From: Rostratula benghalensis
Lineage: Eukaryota > Chordata > Aves > Charadriiformes > Rostratulidae
DNA length: 64,000 nucleotides
Assembly: GCA_013399305.1 (NCBI GenBank)
Contig: VXAI01000308.1
Coordinates: 3,656 to 67,655, forward strand
Reading direction: 5' to 3'
Position 1 is the stretch's first letter. Each line of letters opens with the position of its first letter. The position numbers were made by a program, and so were the translations under genes. Below the pieces are notes generated by a model that saw only the letters and a program-made list of their open reading frames with translations, ran no database searches and was not told the DNA's origin. Positions 1 through 12,900 of the stretch are shown here, one piece after another.

Positions 1-1672
1 TCTTGATGACATCATCTGTGAAACTCTGAATTTTTCAGAAATGTTTTCTAATTAGTCATTGTAGTTCAAAGGTGAAGTCAATAAAAGCCTAAATACAGGT
101 TATTCTTTAAAAAAAACCACCCTTAATTATATATAGCCTAAGTCATGGACAAAATAATAAAATTTTGTGTCATTATTTTTCCAGTCTCTTTATTGGTTCA
201 ATGGAAATGTCCATTATAGCAGGGGGAGCATGATATACTTCTCATCCGCTGAACTGTTACCTGCTCCACCAGTGGTTAACATGATAATGTAGTGGCAAAA
301 ATAGTTGGTTGCATGTTCATTGACAGATTTAATGCTGCACAGTGCTATAAGCCTGTTCTTATACTTTGAATTACTTTTCAGCTTTTCTAATTAACTTTAA
401 ATTTCTTGGATTTATAATGCCTGTTTGAAATAATTACAGTATTTTTTACATGATATAACCTAATTTAATCAGACTATTACCTAACTTCATCATAACTTAT
501 TTTTGCTAGAGGATATATTAGATAATAATACCAAAAATAAGCTTATTAATGTGTAGGAAAGGCTACAGATCTGGACGCCTAAATTGTCCAAGCCAACCTA
601 TTAGGGAATTCTGTCATCAAAGTACAATTTGAGTGCTAGGCATTAAAAAAAAAGTTTCCTTACTGATTGTAAAAATTACAAATAGTTTCTCACTAGATGA
701 GTAGATTCCATTTTGTGTGGAAGGGGAAAAGGAATCAAAAAATAACCAAAACACATATGTCAAAAAATAAAGATTGCACAGATAATTGATGCTATTGATA
801 ATAGTTCTCTTAACACAGGTATCTGCATTGCTTGACTTCACAATGTCACTAAAGCTGCTCCTTTTAATGTAACTAATATATGTACAGTATATAATGGAGT
901 ATCTTTTACACAGGTTCTCCAACTATACTGAATTTTAATATCCTATTTATATGGAACAAATATCCTGATTTAAAATTTAAAAAAGGCAAATTTATGCCAG
1001 TTTTCCCTGATTTGGTGTTCATTTAATACCTTCTGTATCCATTCAGGTTCACACCATAGATTCAAAGTCATCATAAAAGTTGGTTAAATCGAGATGTCTG
1101 TAATGAAATGGAGCATACTAAAATCTTCCCGGAAATACACTGATGATTCACTTTGAGCACTGCAATTTACTGCTTGGAAATTTTAAATAGAGCCTTATCA
1201 TCCCATGTTGTCATTTGAAAAGTGTCTTCATCATGGAATTTTACCTGGTTACTTTAATTCCCATTTTTTTGTTTCAAACTCTGAAGTAATCTTTAGGTGA
1301 TAATTATCAATTTAGGAAACATTTTGCCCTTTAAAGCTCAAATGCTAACAAATATTTTATTTCCAAACACAGTTTCCATTCTCCAAAGGAAGGAAGTAAT
1401 AAAGTACTTCTAAGTCTTCACTCTGAGTTGGCCAGGCATGAACCAGCTCCTGACTGACAGCCATGCAGCCTCATTAGCACAGTACTTTGCTTGAGCTAAT
1501 AAGTCCTAAGAAGAATTGAGGGGGAAAAGACATAGCACAATCTCTTCCAGTAGATACAGTCCCCAGCACATTGCCACTTGCGCCCCATGTTTGCTTTTGT
1601 CCCATATTGAAGGTATTTACTGGAAACCGCTGATTATTTGTTACCAGTTAAGTGGCTCAAATGGCTCAAACG

Positions 1673-2925
1673 TATAGAATCATCTGGGCCGGAAGGGACC
1701 TTCAAAGGTCATCTAGTCTGACCTCCCTGCAGTCAGCAGGGACACCCCCAACCAGACCAGGTGGCCCAGGGCCTCATCGAGCCTCCCCTTGAAGATCTCC
1801 AGGGAAGGGGCCTCAACCACCTCCCTGGGCAACCTGTTCCAGTGCTCCACTACCCTCAAAGTAAAGAACTTATTCCTAATATCCAATCTAAATCTGCTTT
1901 TCTTCAGTTTAAACCCATTGCCCCTCATCCTGTCACTGCAGGCCTCTGTAAACAGACCCTCCACAGCCTTTCTGTAGGCCCCTCTCAGGTACTGGAAGGC
2001 TGCTATTAGGTCTCCCCGAAGGCTCCTCTTCTCCGGGCTGAACAACCCCAGCTCCCTCAGCCTGTCCTTGTAGCAGAGGTGCTCCAACCCCTTGATCAGC
2101 TTTGTGGCCCTCCTCTGGGCCCGCTCCATTAGGTCCACGTCCTTCTTATATTGAGGGCTCCAGACCTGCACCCAGTACTCCAGGTGAGGTCTCACCAGAG
2201 CAGAGCAAAGTGGCAGAATCACCTCTCTGGACCTGCTGGCAATTCTTCTTTTGATGCAGCCCAGGATGTGATTGGCCTTCTGGGCTGCAAGTGCCCCCTG
2301 CCTGCTCATGTCCAGCTTCTTCTCCACCAGCACCCCAAGTCCCTTTCCTCAGGGCTGGTTTCTGGTACCTCATCCCCTCGTCTGTGTTGATAGTGAGGAT
2401 TGTTCTGGGCCAGGTGCATAACCTTGTACTTGCTCCCATTGAACCTCATGTTGTTCGCTTGAGCCCATCTGTCCAACCCGTCCAGGTCCCTCTGGATCAC
2501 ATCCTGTCCCTCAGGTGCATGAACAACACCACACATCTTGGTGTCATCTGCAAACTCGCTGATGTTGCTCTCAATCCCTCTGATAATGTGATTGATAAAA
2601 ACATTAAACAGTACCGGTCCCAGCACAGACCCTTGAGGGACACCACTGTTCACAGCCCTCCATCTGGACCTAAAGCCATTGAGAACCACCCGCTGGCTGC
2701 GACCATCCAGCCAGTTCCTTATCCACTGAACAGTCCACCCATCAAATCTGTATTTCTCCAATTTGGCAAGCAGGATGTTGTGGGGGGCTGTGTCATAGGC
2801 CTTACAGAAGTCCAGATAGATCACATCCATAGGTCGTCTCCTACTAGTGACATAGTCCCCCTATCATAGAAGGCCATGAGGTTAGTCAGGCAGGACCTGC
2901 CCCTAGTAAAGCCATGTTGGCTGCC
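1673..2925 (-). mobile_element. CR1 LINE, 5'-truncated copy
   Basis: On the plus strand this begins with the reverse complement of a CR1 3' end (tagaatcatctgggccgg) and continues through antisense CR1 ORF2 to about 2925, where similarity stops next to the block encoding the start of the reverse transcriptase palm. About 1.25 kb remains of an element that is about 4.5 kb when complete, so it is a typical 5'-truncated insertion. It retains reverse transcriptase sequence and the C-terminal tail, and it is the best preserved CR1 here. It sits in the ADAMTS6 last intron in antisense orientation. I could not identify a target-site duplication, which fits CR1, whose insertions usually lack clear ones. 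Confidence 0.95.
1713..2830 (-). pseudogene. Broken CR1 ORF2 (reverse transcriptase part)
   Basis: Two overlapping minus-strand frames make up the 3' half of CR1 ORF2. The upstream frame (2306-2830, 174 codons) holds reverse transcriptase motifs: LDFCKAYDT at residues 6-14, GVPQGSVLGP at 63-72 and FADDTK at 93-98, so the metal-binding aspartates of the palm are still present. The downstream frame (1713-2333, 206 codons) carries the C-terminal region, including LRGDLIAAFQYLRG and [13 protein letters not shown]. The two lie in different frames, so a frameshift separates them near 2306-2333. The endonuclease domain is missing through 5' truncation. The copy cannot encode a functional enzyme. This is the longest coding-like stretch in the window and it is not a host gene. 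Confidence 0.93.
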
Positions 2926-5900
2926 AGTAAATGTAATCTCAAAGTTCATTTAACAATTTAAAATACCAACATCCTTTCAGAAGAACCTAGTTACAATCTA
3001 TGAAAGACTGAGTGCTTTATCTCAAAGTTAGAAAAAAAAATATTAAAGGTATTTTTTAAAATATTTTGGCAAGCATTTATTAAATATATATGCTAATTTA
3101 TAAAGATTTCAGAGCTACTATTATGCTTACACATGGCTTAAAAAAATCCTCTTGGGCACAAGAGGAACTGACATCTCTTGTGTTAAACAGGGAGGCATAT
3201 TTTTTTCAGCATACGAGAGATGAGGGAAAGCTTTTAAGATTTCAAGTACTAATTAAATCTAAAGGCCATAACTATTTTTGGAAAGATAATACTTTCTAAG
3301 CAGAAGTATTTCAAATTTGGTATTTCCTTGTGGATGTATTTGTGAAAGGAGTATTCTGTGCCTGCATCTGTCTGTCTCCAGGTGCAGTGGCATGTGAACT
3401 GTGTATCTGTATTTGGGTGTCAAGCCTCTCAGAGGGAAGGTTTTACCCCTTGAGAGTCCATGTTCATAGCAGAGCATATCTGCTTGCACGCAGAGACTTT
3501 GTCCACGAGCCACCTAGTAGCACTGCCTTGTGCTCGCAGACTATGGAACCCATTTATTAATTGCTAGACAATTTAATTTCTGTAACCCAAGATAAGTACG
3601 TACATGGTTTTGAGAAAACTTGATCCACTCTGCAGTATAGTGATCATGTTAGTAAAGTTTAAAAGCGCTTTCTCGGGTTGTAAAGGTTGTTTACATAAAA
3701 TAAGATTCAAAATTTTGGGTATATAGAAATTTTACATCTGCTGTAGCTTTTTGTTTTCTTTAAACTCTTTGTTGCAGATTTAGAATATTGTAGACAAGGT
3801 TTTGACAGACTGCCACTCATGAGGGTACCAATACATTTGCTGTTGGAAGTGAACTGCGGGCAGTATGTGCCACACAATTTGAAATGTATGCAGAATGATT
3901 TTATTCTCTTAAGTGAGTGTGTGTGTGTATGATGAATCTAGACTGCTAATGGCCATCTGTAACTTTACCTGAAAAACTATTTAATCTATTGTTATGTCAT
4001 TTCAGTTTTCCTTGTATTTTTTGTGGTATGTCTTTGCAGTCTCTTTAGCTGAAGGTGCAGTGACATTCTGTGTTTTTATTATTGTAATGTGATACTTAAT
4101 ATCATCATATTGTCTGATCTGGCCACAAAGTTCAGAAAAGAAGATATTTAAGCATGTAGATTATTTAGTTATTAACAGTAGTTACTTTGAACAAAGAGGG
4201 CTCTGCTAAATCTCTTCCATTCAACCAGTCCTATGAATATTAGGCTACTTCATCAACCACCATATATATGTCAAAACTGATTTTTAAAAGAGAAGTTGTG
4301 GACAACTTCCAGAATATTGTATCATTGCTGTCCAAATGGCATTGGTTGAACAGGGTCCAGATTTAGTCAGGAGGAAGAATAACATAAGGAAATAGGAAAT
4401 GGGATAATTTCAAACCCTACTTTTAGCAACAATGAAGTTAGTGGCCTTGCCTGTATTTAGCTAAATACAATGTATATGAGGGTTATTTTTTTAATTGAAT
4501 GAACTTTTTTCTTTTCATCAAGATGAAGTTAACCTTTTTTTCCTCAGTTCATTTATAATTCACCATCTGTCTCTGTTATATTCCCAGTCTTCAAAACACA
4601 AGGACCTGAAATATTTCTGGAAGATATTTGACCTCTTTTGGGAAGAGTTTTTAAACTCAGTGAAACACAGTGACCATATGCAGTTGCCGATAGGGAAATA
4701 TGTTTGTTTCAACCAGCTACCCTCAACATCTTTTTCCTGGCATCCAACTCCTTCCAAATTGAGAATTAAAAATTTTGAAAAGCAGTACATAGAATTAAAA
4801 AATTAGAGAAGTAGTACATAAAACATTGAGTAAGTGGAGTGTAAATATTACAATGAAAACACTATATCTGTGTTAAAGGAATGAAAGTTTAAATAATGTC
4901 CTGACCTTTACCTATCTAGTGAAAAGCATGCATATTGCCATTATGCATATTGCAATTACCAGAAATACCATTTGGTACAGACCCTAGAGTTCAGACTCAC
5001 TGATGCTTTCCTAGGTTCAAATGCTAGGAAAGCAAAATTCTCAGCTGCAGTTAACTTGCTGCTGAATTATGATTGCAGCATGAATGCACTGTCCATAACT
5101 ATCTGTTTCAGGGCAAAAGTTATGTCCTAGGAGATTGTATGTGGAAGGAAGACAAACAGGAATAGCTGAATGATTGTACATGTTTGTTGCGCTTGTTTCA
5201 CTCTTACTTTTTTTTCCTTACCTGTTTGGTGTTTCTGTTGTCCCTTTCATATTTGACTTAGAAGTATCTCAGAGTCAAGGACTCCTGTGTCAGGCCTTGG
5301 AGCAACAGCATCATGGCCTCCAGTCTTCACTTCTAGATATCAAATCAATACAGAATATGACTATAGTCAAAGTACTGCTAGTTTCTCTCCTTTTTATTCA
5401 CATTTTCTTTATAGGTGTTGTGATTGGAGAAAGACTGTAGGAGGAAGCCAATCTCAAATGTAACCTTAAAACAGTAAACATTTACAGTCTTCTTTTGAGA
5501 CAAATTATTTTCTGAGAAATTAATCTAATTTAATTCTTCCCACCACTTCATTTTTGCAGTTAAAACTTGTGAGTTGCTTTTTCTAATTATACATCTCTTC
5601 CATCTTCCTATACGTGAAGCAAGGCTCCTTGCCAAAGTCCTATTCTAATATCAGTCTGGAAGGAACTGTGCAAATGCTTTTAACTAAAAATCCCCTATCA
5701 GGCATCTATCACAAGATAGACAAGACTCCAGAGCAAAGCAAATCTGCAGTAGCAACATTTGAGCTGTAGAACCTGAGTGTACCATCGAGCTCTCAGATAC
5801 AGCCATATCTCCAGCTACAATCAGAATAAGAACTGGGCATAGACCAAACCATTCCTGATTCCCACCTTTCTACAGAAAGGAAATTGAGCCATAGGAGAAC

Positions 5901-6632
5901 CACAGCATACTCCAGCAGTGCTCCTGTAATGTACATCCACAAGTCACTTTAGATACAACCTATGTGGGATGAAAAAGAAGTAATCTTTTCTCTGCTCTTG
6001 TTCTCCCTTCTTGGAAGAGTTACCTGCCAGTATGACAATGGCTGCTGAGGCAGTAAGCCAAACATATATGGAAAACACAAGTATGAAAAAAATCTCTTAC
6101 ATGTCTATTACAGGCATAAAAATGGCTTTTCCTCCTGCATAAAATACGCGTGTAATCCACCGTTCAGTCCAGTCACTGAATTCACACTGTTGGTGCCTTT
6201 ATTTATAACACTTATTGTTTCCTCAACTCCTGTTAGCTGCAATGCATATTCTATTTCAAAGATTCTTACAAATGCACAAGCATGGTACCAAATAGTGCAA
6301 ATTTTGTTAGATTTTGGATAATCTCTCAGGGATGTATAAAATAACTCCTGAGAAAGAAGATATAAAAGTATTGTAAGAAAAATTACTCGTATTTCCTAGC
6401 TATCTAAAGTGACCATTTATCCCAATAAATGTTAATTATTTCAAGACAAAGTGGGCACACTTCTAAATGTCTGGGAGAGAAGCCCTGCAATCATTTTTAT
6501 GGCTTTTTAAAATATATTGTGTGCACTCGGCTGGACTAGAAAGAGTAGTTACAAAGAGGAGGAGGTGGATGGATAGAGAAGCAGCATGTTTAATTTTTAT
6601 TTCTGATTTTATTTTCTCTTTAATGCTCTTAA

Positions 6633-6749
<117 letters not shown>

Positions 6750-7462
6750 CCAACGGAGAGCATGAGAATTTGCCTTATTATTGTGGAAAAGTGTCCATCA
6801 AAGGGAGCCACACTGTGGAATGAGATTGACGTCCTTGAAAATGCATTACCCTGTGGAAGACATAACCACTGGTCAGCCCCAACTGACAGGATTTCAGTAT
6901 TATTTTAACTTCTGTGAAGTGGGATTTATTAATCCAAAGTGCTGGACACAGCATAAGGAGGGCATGCCAAGTTGGAAAGATCCACACAGCACATATAGAA
7001 TAGTTTACTGTGGAACATTTGTGTTCTTTTGACTAAATCCAATAGTCTGTTTACCTCCTTGGACCATTAAAATAATTTTTATTATGGACTTAGCAATGAC
7101 ACTGAATCCATTTGTATTTAAAACTGTTTAAAATGTAGCTGCTATGACTTGGTCTACTATGGAATTTAAAAAGAATCAAAAAATTGTTAAGTCATAGCTT
7201 AAAAATGTTAGCTATTTTATCTCACAACACGGCACCACAGTTTAAATTATAAAATTTGGAAATGTTATTTAAGGGGCAGAAATTAAAAAAGAATTTTTTT
7301 TTCCTTCATTCCACCTAGTTCCTGTTGGAGTAATCCGTATTTCCTGAACACTGTTGTGAGCCATACATAAAGCTATACTAAACTAAATAGAACCATCATG
7401 AATGTACTTAGATGTAAGAGGTGCAACAGTTATTGCAGTGGTGCATGAAATACAACTGTGCT

Positions 7463-7496
7463 ATGAAATGAAATGAAATTAAATTAAATTAAATTT
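7463..7496. repeat. Pentanucleotide repeat (ATGAA/ATTAA)
   Basis: Three copies of a TGAAA-type unit pass into three copies of a TTAAA-type unit, giving a 34-base imperfect pentamer microsatellite inside the probable ADAMTS6 3' UTR. The change of unit part-way suggests an old array with one point mutation that then spread. Confidence 0.85.
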
Positions 7497-7964
7497 GTGT
7501 TACAGATTTATAGCCATCTTTCTGTTGTAAAAGTGAAGCTGAGATTTCCACTGAAAGGGAACATATTTCAATATCATGGAGGAGACAGATTCCAATAGTG
7601 GTGAAGACCGTATTGCCATCTCCTTCACTACTAACATACAGGTTTCTTAGAACTTCCCCTTTGACTCCAGCTCACTTTTGTTTACAACACTAACCACAAT
7701 GAAGATACAAATTTGTGGGCATCTAGATCTGGTTGACATGTTACTTTTGACTCTCCAACACCAATGAGTTCGAGTGCAAAAGATAAACCTACTGTGTAAT
7801 ACCAACAATCCTTTGCAAAGCTAAAAGTTACAATGGATTCCAGATGTTCCCTTCTTTGATACCGTAGCAGAAGGGCATTTTTTTATGAGAAAGAATATGT
7901 GAATGTGCAGTTCAGAAGACCACATCTGAGTGGTCTATCAGGAGAAAGGCACACTGGAAAAGAC

Positions 7965-7988
7965 GTGGCTAGAATGAAGTCTAGCCAC
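7965..7988 (+). other. Perfect 9-bp hairpin in ADAMTS6 3' UTR
   Basis: GTGGCTAGA at 7965-7973 is followed after six bases by its exact reverse complement at 7980-7988. In RNA this could form a short stem-loop. No function is known to me. Confidence 0.5.
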
Positions 7989-9080
7989 CTTCACCTACAT
8001 ATTTAAAGCTGGACCATGTTTAAAGCTAGAGGTAGCTTTCAGTGTCAGACAGGAAAAAACTCATGCCTCTAGATTAGTACTAGATGACTTAACTATTCTG
8101 CTGCCATACTCCATGTATTTCATATTACCATATTTTTAATATTCATCGAATACTTTGCATTTTAAAATATGAAACCAAACTACTTAGGCAAGTCACATTC
8201 AAGAATCTGCTATAAGAAAGTTAATTGTTGTGCTCCTCTTCCCCTTCACTTTTCAGCAACAGACTCAACAAGGAGATAAGGAATGTTTATATTAATATAT
8301 TGTACTTGAACACTTGCATTTTTGCAGCAGGTACTGGATGAATGTGCTTTTGTGTCCAACTATGCCTCCTTTGTTGTAGTGCAATTAAAATTATGTGAAC
8401 AAAACCATGTTACAAATTCTAACTCAAATAGCACTTTTATAAAAAAACGTACTCTTTTCAGTGAAAAATTATTTCAAAATACCATTGATTGAAGTGTACC
8501 CAGTTATCTTACCAATAACAAGCCAAATGAGTTGCACACTATTTACTAATGTGAATTAACATGGGACAATAGATAGTGTTAACAAGGCTCATGCTATGAA
8601 ATTCCTTCAACATATTGAAAATCTATCCGTGGGGTTTTGTGTAGCCCACATATTCATGACCATCAAATGCCTGTCATCTGCTACCTCTTGCCAGTATGTC
8701 CACTTCCATACGCCTGTGACCAGTGGAATTCATTTTCAATTGGCTTGCATGTATTCACATATGCTTATCTGCTGCTCTTGTCTCTACCATGTAAACAACT
8801 CCTGTTAAAACTGACACCAGTAGACAAAAGCCCCAGTCTTCAGGAGTTGCACATAGGGATTAAGGGCAGTATGTAGTCCTTCTCTGTTAAGTGAATGAAC
8901 TTTCTATATCCTTTTGACAAAACACCTTGGTGCTAGCATGCCCTGGCTAGGTCAAAAGTATGATGAAAGGGAAAGGGGTTGCTATGGCATTCCCCAAGCA
9001 AGAGGCCTTCCTTGTATCAGGGTCCAGTGTTTTTTTAGGGGATGATTTTATTTATCAGCTAATGTGTCTTTCCAGCTAAC

Positions 9081-9086
9081 AATAAA
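9081..9086 (+). terminator. ADAMTS6: Possible proximal polyadenylation signal, ADAMTS6
   Basis: Canonical AATAAA in the sense strand of the probable 3' UTR. It is followed at once by an 11-bp inverted repeat and a 27-base T run, so a U-rich downstream element is present. Use of this site is not proven. Confidence 0.35.
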
Positions 9087-9141
9087 AGGGTTTCTGTGTA
9101 TTCAAAAGAAACCCTTTTTTTTTTTTTTTTTTTTTTTTTTT
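9084..9141. repeat. 11-bp inverted repeat followed by T27
   Basis: AAAAGGGTTTC at 9084-9094 and GAAACCCTTTT at 9108-9118 are perfect reverse complements with a 13-base loop. The second arm runs into an uninterrupted T tract from 9115 to 9141 (27 bases). The long T run could be the tail of an old minus-strand retroinsertion, but no element body is recognisable next to it. Confidence 0.85.
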
Positions 9142-9971
9142 ACCTCACTTAGGACATTAAAATTGTAAGGAGTGTTTCCAAAGACACATTTTGCTCTCTT
9201 ACTGGTGCTAGAACACTAGGGAGTCAGATGTTTACTCTGCAACATAACAGCACTGAGGTTGGAATCTAAAGAACTCCCTGGAGCAACATTTAATTGTATT
9301 GTTAAAGGGAACAAAACACAGAATGTATGTGGATTTAAAAACTAAGCAATGCTTCAGACTAAGACTGAAAAATGAAACCTAATTCAAAGAAAAATAATTG
9401 GTTTCCACAGCACAGTTCCTTGCTGCTGCTACACTGTAGCCATCTATATAATCTAAGCTGAATAGTGTTATATTCCTAAATAGTGACAAAAGGACTATTT
9501 GTATAGGCTTTAAGTATGACAAGCCTAGAATCAAATAGTAGAATATGAAATGCAGATATCAGTCTGGTGCCAGTACTTCCACTGAGCAATACTGTCAGCT
9601 GAAGAAGGTCAAAACAGAAAGAAAAATCTAGGGATTAACTCCTCAAGCTGTATACACCCAAAAATAGTCCATTTTGTTAGGAAACTTGTAATGGAGTGAA
9701 TGTCACATAGATATCCTTAATAATACAGACTGAAATTATCTTTGTATTATTGTGATTAGTTGCTTATTATTTTAGACTTTGTATTAATGTGTTACACTGT
9801 TAGGTTTTTTTTTTCCTTTTGTAAATTATATTCTAATTTATTGTCATGTTTCTTAACACTTCTTGTACATGCATTCTCCTGCTTGTAATGAAAACAAAAA
9901 TATTGTAACACTTGATGCAGTGAAATTCCACACCAGGCACAGATTTGTTTTTAACATAGATAATTTAGTAA

Positions 9972-9977
9972 AATAAA
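9972..9977 (+). terminator. ADAMTS6: Probable distal polyadenylation signal of ADAMTS6
   Basis: AATAAA in a UTR-like AU-rich context. T- and GT-rich stretches follow within 30-60 bases (around 10013-10025 and 10036-10048), as expected for a downstream element. Cleavage would fall near 9990-10005. Confidence 0.55.
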
Positions 9978-12900
9978 AATGCAGCTTTTAAGAATGATAC
10001 CCATGGTACAGTTGTCTCTTTATTCTATGATTTACATTTTTCTGTGTACTTAACATTTGCTTCGTCAGATGCATCAAAATATATATAAGAAGTTTTCTCT
10101 CAAGTAACATCTATATGCTATGCTAGAATCCTGCCCTTGGCAGCAGCATTTTGCCATATTGTCATATATAAGCAAAACAATAAGGAAAGGGAAAAGTCAA
10201 GAACACGGTCATGTACATTATTAGATAGTATTTTAGCCTAAGCAATAATGTAGATCAAGAATGAAGTTAATAGCAGCAAAACTATCCTGTACTTCTTGGA
10301 GTGATTTCATTAACAGCCAGTCAATGATAACAATAACAATAAAATGTCCATCTTGCATTGAGCTTGTAAGGTTTTATCTGAAGTTTATCTGAAGTCCTAA
10401 TGTTTTTACATGTAAAGGAGAAAGCAATTTCAGTAGACTTGGTGCTTAGGTCACTCTTGCTGAGAGGTGCTTCTTTTCTTACCTGGTACAGTAAAATGAT
10501 CTTGTGGAAATGGAAGTCTCTGATCAGATCCTATGAAATATTTCTTGTGTCAGCTAAAAACTAGATTCTGGTTTAATGAAAATAATCACTCTGCTCTTAT
10601 GAGTAAGATGTTAAAGAAAGTACAGAGAACCTTAAGTATTTTGATAAGGCTTTTACTAATTTTGGTTATGATTTTATTCTATTTACAAATGAGGGTTCAA
10701 AAGCCAATTGCGTGTTTTAAAGCTATGGCTATTTCTACCTGTGCTCTGTCACAAAGTATTATTGCCCTACAGATCAAAAGTAAAAGATGGAGTAGTCTTA
10801 ATAAATAACATAGTCCAATAACAGTTTTCTCTGGCATTCCAAAACTTTGTTGACCTTCCTCCCACATATTCACGCTACAAGTTACTACCTGATATGTTTC
10901 CCACCATTGTTTAGTTTTTAGTATTATTTCTGCCACCAGCTCCCCTCCACCGCTCTCCCTGCCCCACCCCAAGCACTTGTCTTTTGGATTATAATGGCAG
11001 ACTTGGCACATTGAAACAGATGCTGTTGTGTTTCCTTCTCTTTTCCTTATCCTGCTACCTTAAAACTAACATCACCCATGCTGACTGTAGAATTCCTGGA
11101 ACGCAATATTCCCTTCACTCTTCTTAAAATGTACTCTTCTTGTGCCTGAACTTCCTTCTGGAGCCAACCCTGCTACTATAAGTCTCTGCTGCACTTTTTC
11201 ATTTTATTTCTTGGGGAAATAGACAAAATTTTTACCTGAGATACCTGCTTTTCCTTTCTGTGCTTTCCCTTGCTATACGCCACAACTGTTCCTTCATCAG
11301 TAAACTCCCTGTTCTCTCTGAAGCTATATGATCTACAAGAAGGACTTCTAAATATCCTCTGTAGGATGCTGAACAGGCCTTGGTTGCTCTGCTGACTTTT
11401 TTATTATTATTATTTTTTATTGCTAGGAACTAAGATCCAGGACTCTTCTGTGGAGGTTTACTGCAATAGACTTTGGATGAGTCCTGTGAGCCTCATCTGC
11501 AGTCAGTCAATCACCAATATAATGCTTAAAAGAAAGCCATTACTAAGCTGAGGCTGTCATTCTGCGAGAAGTGACACCCTATCTGGCTGTCTTCCCTTCA
11601 CCACAGGCAACAATTAGGTGGAAGGGATGGATAATTGCTTCTGTGTGGTCCCTCCAATCTCTGTCCTAGACAGAATAGTGTAAGAGCATTTGCATTCAGT
11701 AATCAGGAAGGAATCCCAAACACATTTATAAGGGCTCAGTCAGCCACAGAACGAGGTTCACTAGAACACCAGAAACTTGGTAGTCGTCCCAAGTATATTT
11801 GGCCCAGCTAAATGGGGAGTTCATGTCCAGTTTAGGAAACTGAGCCACTCAGAATGCTGTATGGTGTGCATTTAAGGATACTGCGTCCCTTAAACTGGCA
11901 TATCACCTGAGTAACACAGGTCGGTTTTTTTCTTTCATTTCTGTGCAGGACTGTCATTGTCATTGAGCTGGACAGGCTATCAGACACATAGTTTATGCTC
12001 AGAGATCATATAGCTGTCAGCTAGAAAATTACAGAAATCTGGCCTGGAAAGGATATAAGTATGTATTTCTGCATTAAGAGTGGAAAGATGCCATTTCTAC
12101 AAACAAAAAGGCCTTTTCAGAGAAGATGTAGCAAGATCACTAGATAAATAATCTTATTTCTTTAGTAATCCTGTTTGGAACAAATTTGTCGGATCACAGC
12201 TTGAGATGAAAAAGGAAGTGTTTTGGAAGTTAGAAGTGAAGGCACAGCCAGAGTGTGCTCCAGGCTTCAGTTGCTATGACCACCCAGAGGGATCAGATTT
12301 GGCCTGGCTGATAAGGGATAAGCCATGGCTTTTGGAAATTGGATTTCTTCAATGCTAGGCAGATCATAATCAGTGTATTTGTTTACTCAGTCTCTCCTCG
12401 ACATCAAAGTCTTTAACTGTACAAGTTCTTAAAATGTGGATGGCGTAACAAATTTATTTTATGTTTGAAAATCCATCTTACAATATGATTTATCTTTTGC
12501 ATTGAAGATCAGTCTTCTGTGTAGGATTCAAGATCTCCCTCCCCTTGGAAGCAGATTGGTACTGAGTAATGCTTTGTGTGCAACTAAGTTGTGGTAAAAG
12601 TTCTGCACATCTGGGAAAGTCTTCCAGTTATATCTTTATGGAAGTACATGGACCTTCAAGTTAACTAGAATTTTGAGAGACAAACTTAAGTTGAGAGTGC
12701 ATTTTAAGTTATTATTACCACATTTGTTCTGAGGTAAGCTAAGCTTTATAAAGCAAATAGTTCTACAGAAGTGCAGGGTCACTGCCTTCTAACATCTTTG
12801 AATGCTGGTCAGAGACAGGGTCAGGGCCTTGTGCACACACGATGATGTGTGTTTGAAAAGTTTGCAGTCCATTTCCAGGATGAACTTTCATTCCTCAGAA

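Larger units (their letters stand above)
6750..9998 (+). other. ADAMTS6: Probable ADAMTS6 3' UTR
   Basis: After the stop codon there is no further splice evidence and no coding frame. The sequence is U-rich in the sense direction with scattered AUUUA-type elements (for example near 9048-9054), as usual for long vertebrate 3' UTRs. The last good polyadenylation signal before a change in character is AATAAA at 9972-9977, which gives a UTR of about 3.2 kb. Earlier signals (ATTAAA at 7066-7071, AATAAA at 9081-9086) could give shorter forms. It contains a pentamer repeat (7463-7496), a perfect hairpin (7965-7988) and a hairpin plus T run (9084-9141). The extent is inferred; transcript data would fix it. 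Confidence 0.6.

Noticed and set aside
2291..2869. 192-codon plus-strand frame
   Set aside because: It is the antisense shadow of the CR1 reverse transcriptase frame.
1..6600. Upstream ADAMTS6 thrombospondin exons
   Set aside because: Searched the plus strand by eye for CxxxCG-type codon patterns next to splice signals; none found.
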